From: Symmachiella dynata
GTDB lineage: Bacteria > Planctomycetota > Planctomycetia > Planctomycetales > Planctomycetaceae
Direction: 5' to 3'
Assembly: GCF_007747995.1 (NCBI RefSeq)
Contig: NZ_CP036276.1
Location: 4,207,001 to 4,271,000 of the forward strand
Length of the DNA stretch: 64,000 nucleotides
Below the pieces are notes generated by a model. The model ran no database searches. It saw only the letters and a program-made list of their open reading frames with translations, and was not told where the DNA came from. Positions 47,861 to 56,623 of this stretch are shown one piece after another. Positions within the stretch are counted from its first letter, which is position 1; each line of letters opens with the position of its first letter. The translations under genes were made by a program, and so were the position numbers.

Positions 47861-48694
47861 TCACTTTTTATCCAGCACGTCCGCCATGGGCAATTCGTCA
47901 AGGCTACCAATGCCGAAGACCGACAAGAAGCGCGGCGTGGTGTGATAGGTGACCTCTTTGGGATTTTCCTCGTCGCGGTGAATTTCGATCAATTGACGGC
48001 GCACCAATTGACTCAGCAGTCCACCGGCGTTTTTACGACCGGTCGCCTCGGCATCCTCACGGGTGATTGGCTGTTGATAAGCAACCAACGCTAAAATCCC
48101 CAGCGCATCTTGTGAGAGCTTGACTTCCCGCGGACCAACCCCGAAGACGCGATTGCGGACACGCGAAAACGACTCACGCAGTGCGAGAGTGTATCCCCCC
48201 TCCCCCAACCGAATCTCGTAGGGACGGTTTTCTGCCGCATACGTTTGATTCATCTCATCGGCGAGGCTCTGCACCGCGCTACTGTTGAAGCTGTCCCCCA
48301 ACAGCCCGGCGAGTTTTTTTGAGGTGAGCGGTTTGCCTCCGACAAACAGCGCCGCTTCCAAGATCTGCGGCGGCGTAAAACGGGGGGACTGATCCTCCTG
48401 TTCGTCATCGTCATCTGCCGACGACGATTCCGCCTCACTCGCACTCGCACCGGCGGCGATCGTCTCCTCACCGGGAGAGGTTTCCGCTTCCCCATCTCCC
48501 TCCACGGTGGCTTCTGGCACGGCCTCGGGAACTTCAATTCCCCAATCGGCATCATCCATCGCTTCAACGGCGCGGAGGTACTGGGCGTCAATTTCCTCTG
48601 CGGAAATATCCAGTTCGTCCGAGAACTCGTCGGCTGGCGGATTGTCCATTTCACTCACGGTTGGGGCCACTCCGTTGGCATCACACGGACCCAT
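47861..48694 (-). CDS. scpB: Segregation and condensation protein B
   Basis: A 277-residue kleisin-interacting subunit of the SMC-ScpA-ScpB complex, which organises the chromosome. The conserved part begins at about residue 104 (FTPPQILEAALFVGGKPLT) and continues through two winged-helix domains (FGVGPREVKLSQDALGILA, YQQPITREDAEATGRKN) to the C-terminus (RFLSVFGIGSLDELP). The first 100 residues are an acidic extension with runs of Asp/Glu/Ser (SADDDDEQED) not found in most ScpB. A second methionine at residue 16 is an alternative start. ScpA is not adjacent, unlike in many bacteria. It converges on the oxidoreductase gene, with three bases between the stops. Confidence 0.92.
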   Translation of the reverse strand: MGPCDANGVAPTVSEMDNPPADEFSDELDISAEEIDAQYLRAVEAMDDADWGIEVPEAVPEATVEGDGEAETSPGEETIAAGASASEAESSSADDDDEQEDQSPRFTPPQILEAALFVGGKPLTSKKLAGLLGDSFNSSAVQSLADEMNQTYAAENRPYEIRLGEGGYTLALRESFSRVRNRVFGVGPREVKLSQDALGILALVAYQQPITREDAEATGRKNAGGLLSQLVRRQLIEIHRDEENPKEVTYHTTPRFLSVFGIGSLDELPMADVLDKK

Positions 48695-48810
48695 TTCCGC
48701 GTGCTGAGAGGGGGGATTTTACCGCAAGAGGGTGAATCGCCTCAATAGCGACTCTGCCGGATGCCCTGCCGCTTCAATCGCGAAATCGGCCCTAACCGCC
48801 GGTTTTCACA

Positions 48811-49245
48811 TCAAAGCGCGGCAAAAGCCTGCGACTCATGCTGCTTCAGCAGACGTGTGCGACGTTGAGCAACATCACCGTTGGCCTTGAGTTTCTGCAA
48901 TTCTGCGATTTTCTCACGACATCGGCGGCAATTTTCTAAGTGCAGCCGAACGTGCTCCGTCTCAGCAGGAGCGAGTTTCCCAGCGACATAATTGTCAGCC
49001 ATCGACTCGACATCATGGCACTTCAGCGCCGCGATCTCGGGCGATTGCATCTTGTTGATGGCAAAATTCCCCACCAAGAGCAACACGATCACAGCCGAGG
49101 CGGTTCCGCCAATCACCATCGATCGCCGCGTACGGCGTTTTCCGCGCAGTCCCACCACGAGTTGTCCCACTTCACCTTGCGGGCAGGCTTGCCACTCATT
49201 CGCGTTGGACTGATTCTCACTCATGGAATTACTTTTGTACTGCAT
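48811..49245 (-). CDS. Anti-sigma-like zinc-finger protein with membrane segment before the finger
   Basis: A 144-residue protein. A membrane segment is at about 43-61 (VIGGTASAVIVLLLVG) preceded by a basic stretch (RGKRRTRR). After it comes a zinc-finger pattern: KCHDVESMADNYVAGKL, then HLENCRRCREK (His 102, Cys 106, Cys 109). This is the zf-HC2 anti-sigma finger, but such proteins usually have the finger first in the cytoplasm and the membrane segment later. If the basic stretch is cytoplasmic, the finger would be outside. It may be a non-classical anti-sigma factor or an unrelated redox-sensing protein. No sigma gene is adjacent; a separate pair lies 4 kb away. The start is uncertain (a methionine at residue 8 also fits). 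Confidence 0.68.
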   Translation of the reverse strand: MQYKSNSMSENQSNANEWQACPQGEVGQLVVGLRGKRRTRRSMVIGGTASAVIVLLLVGNFAINKMQSPEIAALKCHDVESMADNYVAGKLAPAETEHVRLHLENCRRCREKIAELQKLKANGDVAQRRTRLLKQHESQAFAAL

Positions 49246-49482
49246 CTGCTGATTAAATGCAGCCGCTCAAGTGCGTCTGCTAAAACGATGATGATTTCTC
49301 CCTGGTCTCGGTGAGGCAGTCGCATCGCCCCGCCTGTCACGCAAACCCAGTTTACGTATCATCGGCCATCCCGAAACTTCGATCTGTATGATACCCCACA
49401 TTGCCTCGATGTGATGTCCAAATTGGCAAAGTTTGCAGGAATTTTCGCATCGCGACAGGGCAAGATCAATACCCCGGCAAAG

Positions 49483-50913
49483 TCAACTCACTCGCAATTG
49501 TTGCTCTAAAGTGTCCAGAATATCCTGCACCCGCCAGTTCTGCGCAGCGACTTGGATGGTCGCTGACCCGGTGACCAACGCATCGACCCGTTTTTCCGCC
49601 GATATCACTGTGCTGTGGTTGCGACCTCCGAAGTAACCCCCAATTTCGCTATACGCTGCGTGAGTATGCTTTCGCGCCAGGTACATCGCCAACATACGAG
49701 GCTGGCTCACAGTGCGGCCTCGCTTCGACGATTTGAGACAAGCCGCTTCAATGCCAAACAAATTACAGACCGCCTCTTCCACATCTGCCATACGGATCAC
49801 CCGAATGCAATCACGCTCCAAATCGGCCAGCACCTGTTGGGCAGCCCCCAATCGCACCCGTTTGCCCGTCATGCAATAATAGGTTTGCAGGCAATTCAAA
49901 GCCCCTTCGAGTTCGCGGACGTTGTTGCGAAATCGATCCGCCACGAAATTTAAGGCTTCATCAGAAAACTGCCCTGACAAACGCCGTGCTTTTTGAAACA
50001 CAATTTCCTTGCGGGTCGCTGCATCGGGCGCCTCCATACGGCACACCATCCCGGACAGAAATCGTGTCTTCAATTCGTCACTGAGCTTGGTCGACAACCG
50101 CGGATGTTTGTTGCCGGTCAGCACGACTTGCCGGCCGTGGCTGACGAGTTGTTTGAATGTGTGTAAAAACTCCTCTTGGATGACCCGTTTGCCTTCAAAG
50201 AAATCCACGTCATCCACCAACAGAATATCCACCGAACGAAAACGTTGGCGAAAACTCGGCAGCGTGTGGTTGCGGAGCGCCTCGGTGAAATAATTCGCAA
50301 ACGCCTCAGAGGTAAGGTAAACAACTTGCAATTCCCGATTCTCACGCCGCAAGCGGCGGTAGATCCCCTCCAACAAATGCGTCTTGCCCGTTCCCACCGG
50401 TCCGTGGAATAGCAGCGGATTGAAATTGGCATCGGCCGAATCACAAATCTGATGCGCGGCGGTCAGTGCCAATTCATTGCAGGGACCTTTGACGAAATCA
50501 CTCAAATCGGAAAACCGTCGACCGCGTCGGCGTTCCGTCGGAGCCTTCGTTTTCGATTCGCGCTTCGGCTTGGGCGTCGCAGGCTGCTCGCCGTCGACGT
50601 CTTCGCCGCTGCCGCTATTTTGAATTTGAGCGCCGGCGACATCCGGATCGACTTCGAACCGAACCCGTACAGAGGGGCCCAACACCGATTGGGCGGCTTG
50701 CCGTACGGTGGAACGATATTTCTTTTGAAACCAGTCCGCTAAAAACGGACTAGCCACGCCGATCGTGATTTCATCGTCCTGGACCGTTAGCGACGTCTTG
50801 TCGGAGAACCATTGCTGATAGGCATGGTCGCCGACGGCTGTCGCCAACGCGCGCAGAATTTGCTCTTCGGCCGATGTGAACATCGGCGCGAACGCGATCG
50901 TATCGGGCTGCAT
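49483..50913 (-). CDS. dnaA: Chromosomal replication initiator protein DnaA
   Basis: A 476-residue replication initiator. Domain I (about 13-90) is followed by a basic disordered linker (about 91-135, RRRGRRFSDL). The AAA+ domain has Walker A GPVGTGKTH (171-179), Walker B DILLVDDVDFF and the sensor region KTRFLSGM. Domain IV ends with the DnaA-box-binding signature GGRNHSTV (429-436). The protein is complete and likely functional. It is placed between the anti-sigma-like gene and a GNAT gene, without dnaN next to it. Its ATG has GGGGG eight bases upstream. I found no cluster of DnaA boxes (TTATCCACA-type) nearby, so the origin is not evident. Confidence 0.93.
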   Translation of the reverse strand: MQPDTIAFAPMFTSAEEQILRALATAVGDHAYQQWFSDKTSLTVQDDEITIGVASPFLADWFQKKYRSTVRQAAQSVLGPSVRVRFEVDPDVAGAQIQNSGSGEDVDGEQPATPKPKRESKTKAPTERRRGRRFSDLSDFVKGPCNELALTAAHQICDSADANFNPLLFHGPVGTGKTHLLEGIYRRLRRENRELQVVYLTSEAFANYFTEALRNHTLPSFRQRFRSVDILLVDDVDFFEGKRVIQEEFLHTFKQLVSHGRQVVLTGNKHPRLSTKLSDELKTRFLSGMVCRMEAPDAATRKEIVFQKARRLSGQFSDEALNFVADRFRNNVRELEGALNCLQTYYCMTGKRVRLGAAQQVLADLERDCIRVIRMADVEEAVCNLFGIEAACLKSSKRGRTVSQPRMLAMYLARKHTHAAYSEIGGYFGGRNHSTVISAEKRVDALVTGSATIQVAAQNWRVQDILDTLEQQLRVS

Positions 50914-51280
50914 CGTGCTACCCCCAAACGCGCACGTACTGCGATCCTCGCCTCCTTAGGAGGTTCTAAACGACGGCATCCGTTGCCAGACCCTCTATCG
51001 TGTTGCGATAGGAGCGCAGTGTTGCTGCTGGATGTGAAGACTGTCACGGCGAATCATGCACCATTCGATTCGCCGTCACGCTTATGGAAACTTACTCGGT
51101 GAAACGATCCTATCCGGACGGGCGCCGCTGTCAAACCAAAAAGCGAATCTTCTCAAGTCGATTTCAAATATGACTACGAAAAGCCGGAAACTCCCCTTCA
51201 TTTTTCGGAACCGACGCGGACAAAAAAACATGGCCCGCCAACAGCCATGTGAACAACCTGTCGACTGTTTGCCGCGCAAC
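50914..51280. promoter_or_regulatory. dnaA leader with three inverted repeats
   Basis: About 370 bases between the GNAT stop and the dnaA start. Three inverted repeats lie in it: CCTCCT-T-AGGAGG (50951-50963), CTATCG...CGATAG (50995-51011) and CGGCGAATC...GATTCGCCG (51047-51075, 11-base loop). They may be operators or structured leader elements controlling dnaA. The first contains a Shine-Dalgarno-like AGGAGG on the minus strand, 38 bases upstream of the start codon, which is too far for normal use. Confidence 0.4.
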
Positions 51281-52180
51281 TCACCGCGTCAAATACAAGT
51301 GCAGCGCTCGCGATGCCAATGCCGAAAAACCCAACCGTTCGTAAGTTGCGGACGCATACCGGTTTCGGCAATCGACCGCTAAAAAGACCGTGTCCGCTGC
51401 GGTTCGCGGCAGCTTGGGCAACGCATCCAACAGCATCCGCCAGCCGAGTCCTTGTCCTCGGCAGGACGGTCCCACCCCCATATAAACCAGTTCCCAGGCC
51501 CGTTGATCCGGATGCTCCGACAGCAACAAAACCCCCGCATCGACGCCATCAATGCAATACAATCGCCACGTCTCTGCCGCAAAGCGTCCCGCCGCTTGGT
51601 GCGACGCGAGTGCTTGCTCCGCGGTGCGAATCCCGTCCAGTTCGGGGCAATCCAACGTCGCCTGGTAGGTCTGCTCTAAGAGCGCTACAAATCGATCGTG
51701 CGTCTCCGTGCTGTAGACAACCGACTTGAGCGGCGGACGCGTGTCTTGCGGCCAATGGTGATCTAAATTCCGCTCCATAAACAACAGATCGGTCAAATAC
51801 CCGATGCCGTTGCGCGTGAGAAGCTGCCGCCCCGAATGGTCATCTGGTTCTAAAATGGACTGAATGATCGTGACACCGGCTGCCTCCAAATGCCGGACAG
51901 ACGCGGCGACGAGTGCATCGGCCATTTCGTCATCCGCATTCGCAACTTCGGGCGGCCAGATGGATGCCGTTTGCCCCGGTTGGATGACTGTAAGGATCGC
52001 GCCGACCGGTTCAGCGTCACGGTAGCCGATCAGCAGGTCGTCCAGGACCAACTCGCCATGCGCGGCAGAGGCTAAGGCGTTTGCGACGTGTTGCTGCCGA
52101 TCCGCTTGTGGAACCTGCTGCATCAGCAATCGGACGGCGGATTCAACTTCTGGGCCGACGGCGGGACGGACGGTAATCAT
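51281..52180 (-). CDS. GNAT family N-acetyltransferase
   Basis: A 299-residue protein. The C-terminal half holds a GNAT acetyltransferase fold: YMGVGPSCRGQGLGWRMLLDAL is the acetyl-CoA pyrophosphate loop, followed by DCRNRYASATYERLGFSAL. The first 140 residues may be a second, more diverged GNAT domain (AILTVIQPG, HLEAAGVTIIQSILEP), giving a tandem fold. Acceptor substrate unknown. It is separated from the FmdB gene by 285 bases, and an inverted repeat lies just upstream of the start (52192-52218). Confidence 0.82.
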   Translation of the reverse strand: MITVRPAVGPEVESAVRLLMQQVPQADRQQHVANALASAAHGELVLDDLLIGYRDAEPVGAILTVIQPGQTASIWPPEVANADDEMADALVAASVRHLEAAGVTIIQSILEPDDHSGRQLLTRNGIGYLTDLLFMERNLDHHWPQDTRPPLKSVVYSTETHDRFVALLEQTYQATLDCPELDGIRTAEQALASHQAAGRFAAETWRLYCIDGVDAGVLLLSEHPDQRAWELVYMGVGPSCRGQGLGWRMLLDALPKLPRTAADTVFLAVDCRNRYASATYERLGFSALASRALHLYLTR

Positions 52181-52191
52181 ACTCCCCCCCT

Positions 52192-52218
52192 ATGGCCGCA
52201 AGTGTCCACTGCGGCCAT
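52192..52218. promoter_or_regulatory. Inverted repeat upstream of the GNAT gene
   Basis: A perfect nine-base inverted repeat, ATGGCCGCA and TGCGGCCAT, with nine bases between. It ends 12 bases before the start codon of the minus-strand GNAT gene and beside its ribosome-binding region (GGGGGGAGT). It could be an operator or a hairpin that hides the ribosome binding site. Confidence 0.45.
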
Positions 52219-52465
52219 GGCTGGGCAATCCGCATGAAATATTGATCGGCGCATACTCAATGCACAACCGGCAAGATCTGGGGAGAGGGGAGAAGCGACG
52301 AGCCGCCAAAATGCAAAACGCAGCTTGGAAAACCGACAACGTCCCCGCAACCAAAGCAATCAGGAATCACCAGCCGCCTATCGCGTTGAGCAGCGGGTTG
52401 TCTGCAGAATACGCCGCTCAGGTCTGGATTTCAATCGCAGTCGTTGCACCGTCAGAAAGAGCGGC

Positions 52466-52690
52466 TTACATGCGGCAGCAACCTGGGCTGCAAGGAGGAG
52501 CATCGCTCGGGGGACAGGCGTTCGAGATCGGCAAACCACCCGCGGTGCGGGTGGCGTGTGCCGCTGGAGCGCTGAGCAACTTCTCTAACTCACCCGCCCC
52601 ACAATCGGGGCACTTTACCTGTTCCCCGTTACGCACAAGAAGTTCAAACTCATGCTGACAAGCCGAGCAAGCGTACTCAAATATCGGCAT
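52466..52690 (-). CDS. FmdB-type zinc ribbon protein
   Basis: A 74-residue protein beginning MPIFEYACSACQHEFELLV, with two cysteine pairs CSAC and CPDC. This is the FmdB/CxxC zinc ribbon family, small putative regulators. Its second part has further cysteines (CPPSDAPPCSPGCC). It lies in a stretch of minus-strand genes near the sigma/anti-sigma pair, with 20 bases to the anti-sigma gene's stop. Function in this organism is unknown. Confidence 0.85.
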   Translation of the reverse strand: MPIFEYACSACQHEFELLVRNGEQVKCPDCGAGELEKLLSAPAAHATRTAGGLPISNACPPSDAPPCSPGCCRM

Positions 52691-52710
52691 GGCAAAAATG
52701 CGCCTTCGCT

Positions 52711-53265
52711 TTAAAGTTCGTGAATCGGTTCGAAATACGGGACCTGCTTCACCTGCTGTTGTCGCGGTGATTGATTACCAAGAGGATTTCCCACACCAAG
52801 CATATTGGACTCAAAACCAGCCCCACCGCGGTGCATGCGGCGAAAATCACCGTATTGCGACGCATTTTCCGCTGGGGCAGCTTGAGACCCAAAACTCGAA
52901 TCGACAAACGAAACAGGTTCGCTTTGGCCATCGATCATGGGGGTTGACCCCACAAAAATCAAGAGCGCCACACAAGCTGCTGCCAACGTCGCTGTCGGCA
53001 TCCAACTTGGATAGCCGCGCCGCGTCTGTAAAACGGTGGCCGGAGAAATTTGGGCACGTAACCGCGGCCACAGGGAGTCCCCACGAATCTCAGTGGGAGT
53101 TTCGCTTACGACACGCATGATCGTCCGGCTGTCGGTGAGACCCTGCAATGCCTCACGGCAAGCGGGACACTGAGCGATATGCCTACGGGCGGCGACCGCC
53201 TCGTTGACTTCCAATTCATCGCCGACCAACAGGGCCAACTTATGTTGAAAATCATGACAACTCAT
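52711..53265 (-). CDS. Anti-sigma factor with zf-HC2 domain
   Basis: A 184-residue protein. The N-terminus has the zinc anti-sigma motif: Cys 3, His 29, Cys 33 and Cys 36 (HIAQCPACREAL). A membrane segment follows at about 88-106 (ATLAAACVALLIFVG), with a periplasmic low-complexity tail. This is the normal cytoplasmic-finger arrangement. The gene starts 14 bases inside the 3' end of the ECF sigma factor gene, so the two are translationally coupled and the protein should sequester that sigma factor until a signal releases it. Confidence 0.88.
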   Translation of the reverse strand: MSCHDFQHKLALLVGDELEVNEAVAARRHIAQCPACREALQGLTDSRTIMRVVSETPTEIRGDSLWPRLRAQISPATVLQTRRGYPSWMPTATLAAACVALLIFVGSTPMIDGQSEPVSFVDSSFGSQAAPAENASQYGDFRRMHRGGAGFESNMLGVGNPLGNQSPRQQQVKQVPYFEPIHEL

Positions 53266-53911
53266 CGGTGAATTCCTCGCCCCCTAAAAATGTATCGACA
53301 ACGTCTTGATCCAAATTCCGCTTTTCCCAGAGCTTTTGAAAGCGCGTCCGGGCTTCCGCCAATCGCCATCGAATCGTGGCTTCCTTGCGGTTTTCTATTG
53401 CGGCAATTTCCGAAGTAGAGAAGTTCTCCAAATCCCGTAAAACCAGCACTTTGCGGTACTTCTCGGGAATCTGCTCTAAAACGTGCTGCACTTCTTGCCG
53501 CAGGTCAATCTCTTGACGCGGGTCGTCGGTCGACGGATCGGGTGACTTTTCTGAGGCACTTTCAGAGAAAAGCGACGTCCAACCGCGACGTTTCCTGCGT
53601 CGCAAATAATCCAATGCCAAATTCACGCCAATGCGGAACAACCACGGGCCAAATCGACGTGAGGGATCAAACTGGTCCAACCGTTCAAATGCGCGGAGAA
53701 ACGTTTCCTGTGCCAAGTCACGCGATAACTCCGTGTCATGCACGAATCGCAGAATCACCCCAATCAGCCGCCGTTCGTACCGCGTCACCAGCCCGCCATA
53801 AGCATCCTTATCGCCACGGCGCACATCTTCCACCAGACGGGCATCACTGAGCGTAACCCCGGATTCCTCAAGATCGGTTGTACCGGCCTCGTTTTTTGAC
53901 ATTAAGATCAT
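53252..53911 (-). CDS. ECF RNA polymerase sigma factor
   Basis: A 219-residue extracytoplasmic-function sigma factor. Region 2 has RDLAQETFLRAFERLDQFD with GPWLFRIGVNLALDYLRRRKRRG, and region 4 has IPEKYRKVLVLRDLENFST followed by the helix-turn-helix ATIRWRLAEARTRFQ. I chose the ATG at 53911 because AAGGGA lies upstream; starts six bases earlier or nine later are possible. The long acidic linker (ESASEKSPDPSTDD) is normal for this group. It is coupled to the anti-sigma gene downstream. The promoter it recognises was not identified. Confidence 0.9.
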   Translation of the reverse strand: MILMSKNEAGTTDLEESGVTLSDARLVEDVRRGDKDAYGGLVTRYERRLIGVILRFVHDTELSRDLAQETFLRAFERLDQFDPSRRFGPWLFRIGVNLALDYLRRRKRRGWTSLFSESASEKSPDPSTDDPRQEIDLRQEVQHVLEQIPEKYRKVLVLRDLENFSTSEIAAIENRKEATIRWRLAEARTRFQKLWEKRNLDQDVVDTFLGGEEFTDELS

Positions 53912-54109
53912 AAGCAATTCCCTTCACGCCGTTCGTCGTTAACTACGTGCGTGAGGTCATTGCTGTTGGAAAGTAATGGCGAACTATTGCGTCGCCTAGA
54001 CGGCCCCTTCAGCGAGGAGCCATAACCCTCTTCATATAAACGGGTTGTGAAACATACCCCAGTTCGGTTCGTTTGAAATTCAAGCGTCCCCAACTGCCGA
54101 TCTGTTTCG

Positions 54110-54739
54110 CTACTCTTCTAGTTTACACCATTCCGCACGGAAAATCGGCAAACCCAGCTTCCGTTTCTTCCGCTCAAAACTTGTGTGGTAATCCATGTCG
54201 TTTTCCGGCGAACGCTCTGGGGGAGTCGTCCGCGGGCCAAATGCGGGGTGTTCGTCGACCATTTTCACCGCCACATCGAAGTATTCTTCGACATCTGTCC
54301 AAAAATGCAGTTTGCCTCCTGGAATCAAAATCCGCCGAATGTGCTCCACTAGAAAATCGTCAAAGACACGGCGCGGTTTGTGCCGTCGTTTCCACCACGG
54401 GTCCGGAAAATAAACGTGAACTCCCGCCACACTGGCTGAAGCAATTCGCTCGCCCAGCACAACTTTCGCATCACCGCCCAAAAATCGAACATTGGACATC
54501 TCGCGTTTAGCAACCCGCAAAGCCGCCCGCCGCCCCTCGCGATAGTTGATCTCAATTCCCAAGAAATTTGACTCAGGACGACGACGTCCCTCATTGAACA
54601 GAAACAAACCGCGACCCGCACCGACTTCGACTTCCACCGGATGGTCGTTGCCAAAGTATTCCTGCCAGTCAAACGGGCCTTCGATATCGGCGAGAATCTG
54701 AAAGTACGGACGAAGGTCAATCTGGGGTGCTAAAGCCAT
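54110..54739 (-). CDS. trmB: tRNA (guanine-N7-)-methyltransferase
   Basis: A 209-residue SAM-dependent enzyme that makes m7G46 in tRNA. Signatures are VEVGAGRGLFLFNEG for SAM binding, NFLGIEINYREGRR, VHVYFPDPWWKRRHKPRR (the FPDPWxKxRHxKRR signature) and FWTDVEEYF. I chose the ATG at 54739; a GTG seven codons earlier is possible. It is close to the FabZ-like gene on the same strand but with 270 bases between. Complete. Confidence 0.92.
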   Translation of the reverse strand: MALAPQIDLRPYFQILADIEGPFDWQEYFGNDHPVEVEVGAGRGLFLFNEGRRRPESNFLGIEINYREGRRAALRVAKREMSNVRFLGGDAKVVLGERIASASVAGVHVYFPDPWWKRRHKPRRVFDDFLVEHIRRILIPGGKLHFWTDVEEYFDVAVKMVDEHPAFGPRTTPPERSPENDMDYHTSFERKKRKLGLPIFRAEWCKLEE

Positions 54740-55005
54740 AAGTGTCGATTCGGTCGTCACTAAAAGTCGATGTTGAAAACTTGTTGAATACCCGTTGAAA
54801 ACTTTGCAGCGGCAGCATCCGCTTACGGTTCTGCCGCTTCTGGTCTGTCATGATTCATGATTCAGGCTGGGTGGCTGGAGACGAGTGCCAACTCGCCCCC
54901 AGGTCGTTTGAGATCCCCGTGCTACACACACGATGGACAAACGGCATCCGTCCCCAACCGCCATGATCTCTAACATCTACGGAATTCGCAGACGTTGTGT
55001 GACAA

Positions 55006-55506
55006 CTAGCTCGATTTGGTTTCTCGTTTAATCGGCACACCGATAATCGTGCCGCTAAAGACCATTTTCCCGTCGACAACCCCCTGCACCGTATTCACAG
55101 CACGGATATTGGGACGTAATTTCGTGCAACGAGCCATGAGAATCAGACGACTGCCGGGATACACCGGAGCACGGAAGCGAATCTCATCCATGCCGCCAAA
55201 TCCCAGAAAATCCCCGCCCAACAGGTCATACTTGCGCGCATAAAAACCGGCCAATTGGGCGGCCGCTTCGCAAATGATGACTCCCGGCATCAACGGAAAT
55301 CCGGGCATATGGCCCGCCACCCAAAACTCTTCTTCGGTGACATCCAAATAGCCGACGACGCCGTGATTATCGCGATCAACGTGCACAATCGCCGTCAAAT
55401 GCTCCATTTGATTGCGTTGTGGGTTGATCCGACGAATGGCATCGATATCAAAAATCGGCTTGCTGAAGTCGATCTGGTTCAAATCATATAACAGTGGTGG
55501 GGGCAT
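55006..55506 (-). CDS. FabZ-like 3-hydroxyacyl-ACP dehydratase
   Basis: A 166-residue hot-dog fold protein with the FabA/FabZ active-site pattern GHMPGFPLMPGVIICEAAAQ (His 66, Glu 80). It lacks the leading HRYPFLLVDRV type N-terminus of classical FabZ, so it may be a specialised acyl-ACP or hydroxymyristoyl dehydratase in lipid or polyketide synthesis. The N-terminal part DFSKPIFDIDAIRRINPQR is typical of planctomycete homologues. No other fatty-acid gene is adjacent. Confidence 0.8.
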   Translation of the reverse strand: MPPPLLYDLNQIDFSKPIFDIDAIRRINPQRNQMEHLTAIVHVDRDNHGVVGYLDVTEEEFWVAGHMPGFPLMPGVIICEAAAQLAGFYARKYDLLGGDFLGFGGMDEIRFRAPVYPGSRLILMARCTKLRPNIRAVNTVQGVVDGKMVFSGTIIGVPIKRETKSS

Positions 55507-55654
55507 GGGCTCTGCTCATTTTTCAATAAGGTGGGCAATTGACCTGGGGAAACTGTTCCCCACGCCAACTGAATTCAAAACCAACCGACACGTCTTCACA
55601 GTGCCCGTTCCGGGGCCTTGAAAAAAGACATCGCGTTGGGCTTTGTGGTGGGTT

Positions 55655-56623
55655 TTAAGAAATCGACAAGATTTTCTCAATCTGCGAGAGTTCGACAATC
55701 AGCCGATCCGGTTTGATTGCACTGTCTTTGAGATCCTCCGCTGAGGCGTCCAGACTCGATTTGTCGCCGGCAAACAGCGCGGTCTTCATTCCCAGCTTTT
55801 TTGCGACACCCAAATCATCGCGGATGCGTGAACTGATGTACAAAACGTTCTTGGCGGGAATCCCCAGCTTCTCAAATTGTTGCACGCTCGTGTCAAACAA
55901 GACCTGAGACGGTTTCCGAAATCCCACGCGATAAGACAACGCAAGACAATTTGGCGCAAACAAATTCTCAGGCGCGCGTAGTTTACCTTGCAACCGCAGT
56001 GCTCGCAACATTTGTGTGTAGCTAAAGGACTGCGCGTCGGAAAGCAGCCCTTGCGTCCGCCCCGATTCCGAAACAGCCTCCAGCGCCTGTGAGGCACCCG
56101 GAGCGGCGGCGGTCCCCTGTAGACAGGAATGGAAAAAATAGGCGACCTTTTCGCAAAAATCGTCCAAACTGCCGTAAAACGAGGCGTCGAATTGATAGTC
56201 TTTCTGCTGCAACCGACCGATCATCGTCCGCCAAATCTCGGTGCTATTCACTTCCGGGGCCTGCCCCCGCTTCTTCGTGCCCCCCATCGCGAACCGGTCC
56301 ACCGTTTCGTCGTATTTGTGCAGAAAGTATTCCCACGGCGCGCCCGGTTTGCGGCTCATGGAATTCCACATGTTGAACTCTTTGATGGTCTTGTCCAAGG
56401 CAATCTGCATGGGGAGTTGCTGGGGATGACGGTGCAACAACTGCCCTTCAGAAATCGTCAACAACGTCCCGTAGAGATTCCAGACCACGCCCCGAATATT
56501 GGGCAACGGTTTCAGGTACGGTGTTGCCTTGGCCGCAACCGGCGCCGGGGGCATCGGCCATAACAGATCGCGATTCGCGAGCCACTCGGCGTACTCGTCT
56601 AAAGATTTAGGCATAGCATCCAT
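55655..56623 (-). CDS. HAD-superfamily-like protein lacking the catalytic nucleophile
   Basis: A 322-residue protein with a HAD-like fold. The nucleophile motif, normally DLYGTL, reads WNLYGTLL, with AAT (Asn 49) for the aspartate. Later HAD features remain: lysine in YRVGFRKPSQVLF and the motif SRIRDDLGVAKKLGMK. Without the aspartate, phosphatase or dehalogenase activity is unlikely. The first 18 codons of the longest open form are omitted because starts at 56623 (MDAMPKS) or 56614 fit better. It is divergent from the BlaI-type gene. The role may be binding or regulation. Confidence 0.78.
   Translation of the reverse strand: MDAMPKSLDEYAEWLANRDLLWPMPPAPVAAKATPYLKPLPNIRGVVWNLYGTLLTISEGQLLHRHPQQLPMQIALDKTIKEFNMWNSMSRKPGAPWEYFLHKYDETVDRFAMGGTKKRGQAPEVNSTEIWRTMIGRLQQKDYQFDASFYGSLDDFCEKVAYFFHSCLQGTAAAPGASQALEAVSESGRTQGLLSDAQSFSYTQMLRALRLQGKLRAPENLFAPNCLALSYRVGFRKPSQVLFDTSVQQFEKLGIPAKNVLYISSRIRDDLGVAKKLGMKTALFAGDKSSLDASAEDLKDSAIKPDRLIVELSQIEKILSIS

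Noticed and set aside
50914-51280. Replication origin next to dnaA
   Set aside because: No TTATCCACA-type box cluster or AT-rich unwinding region is visible in the leader.
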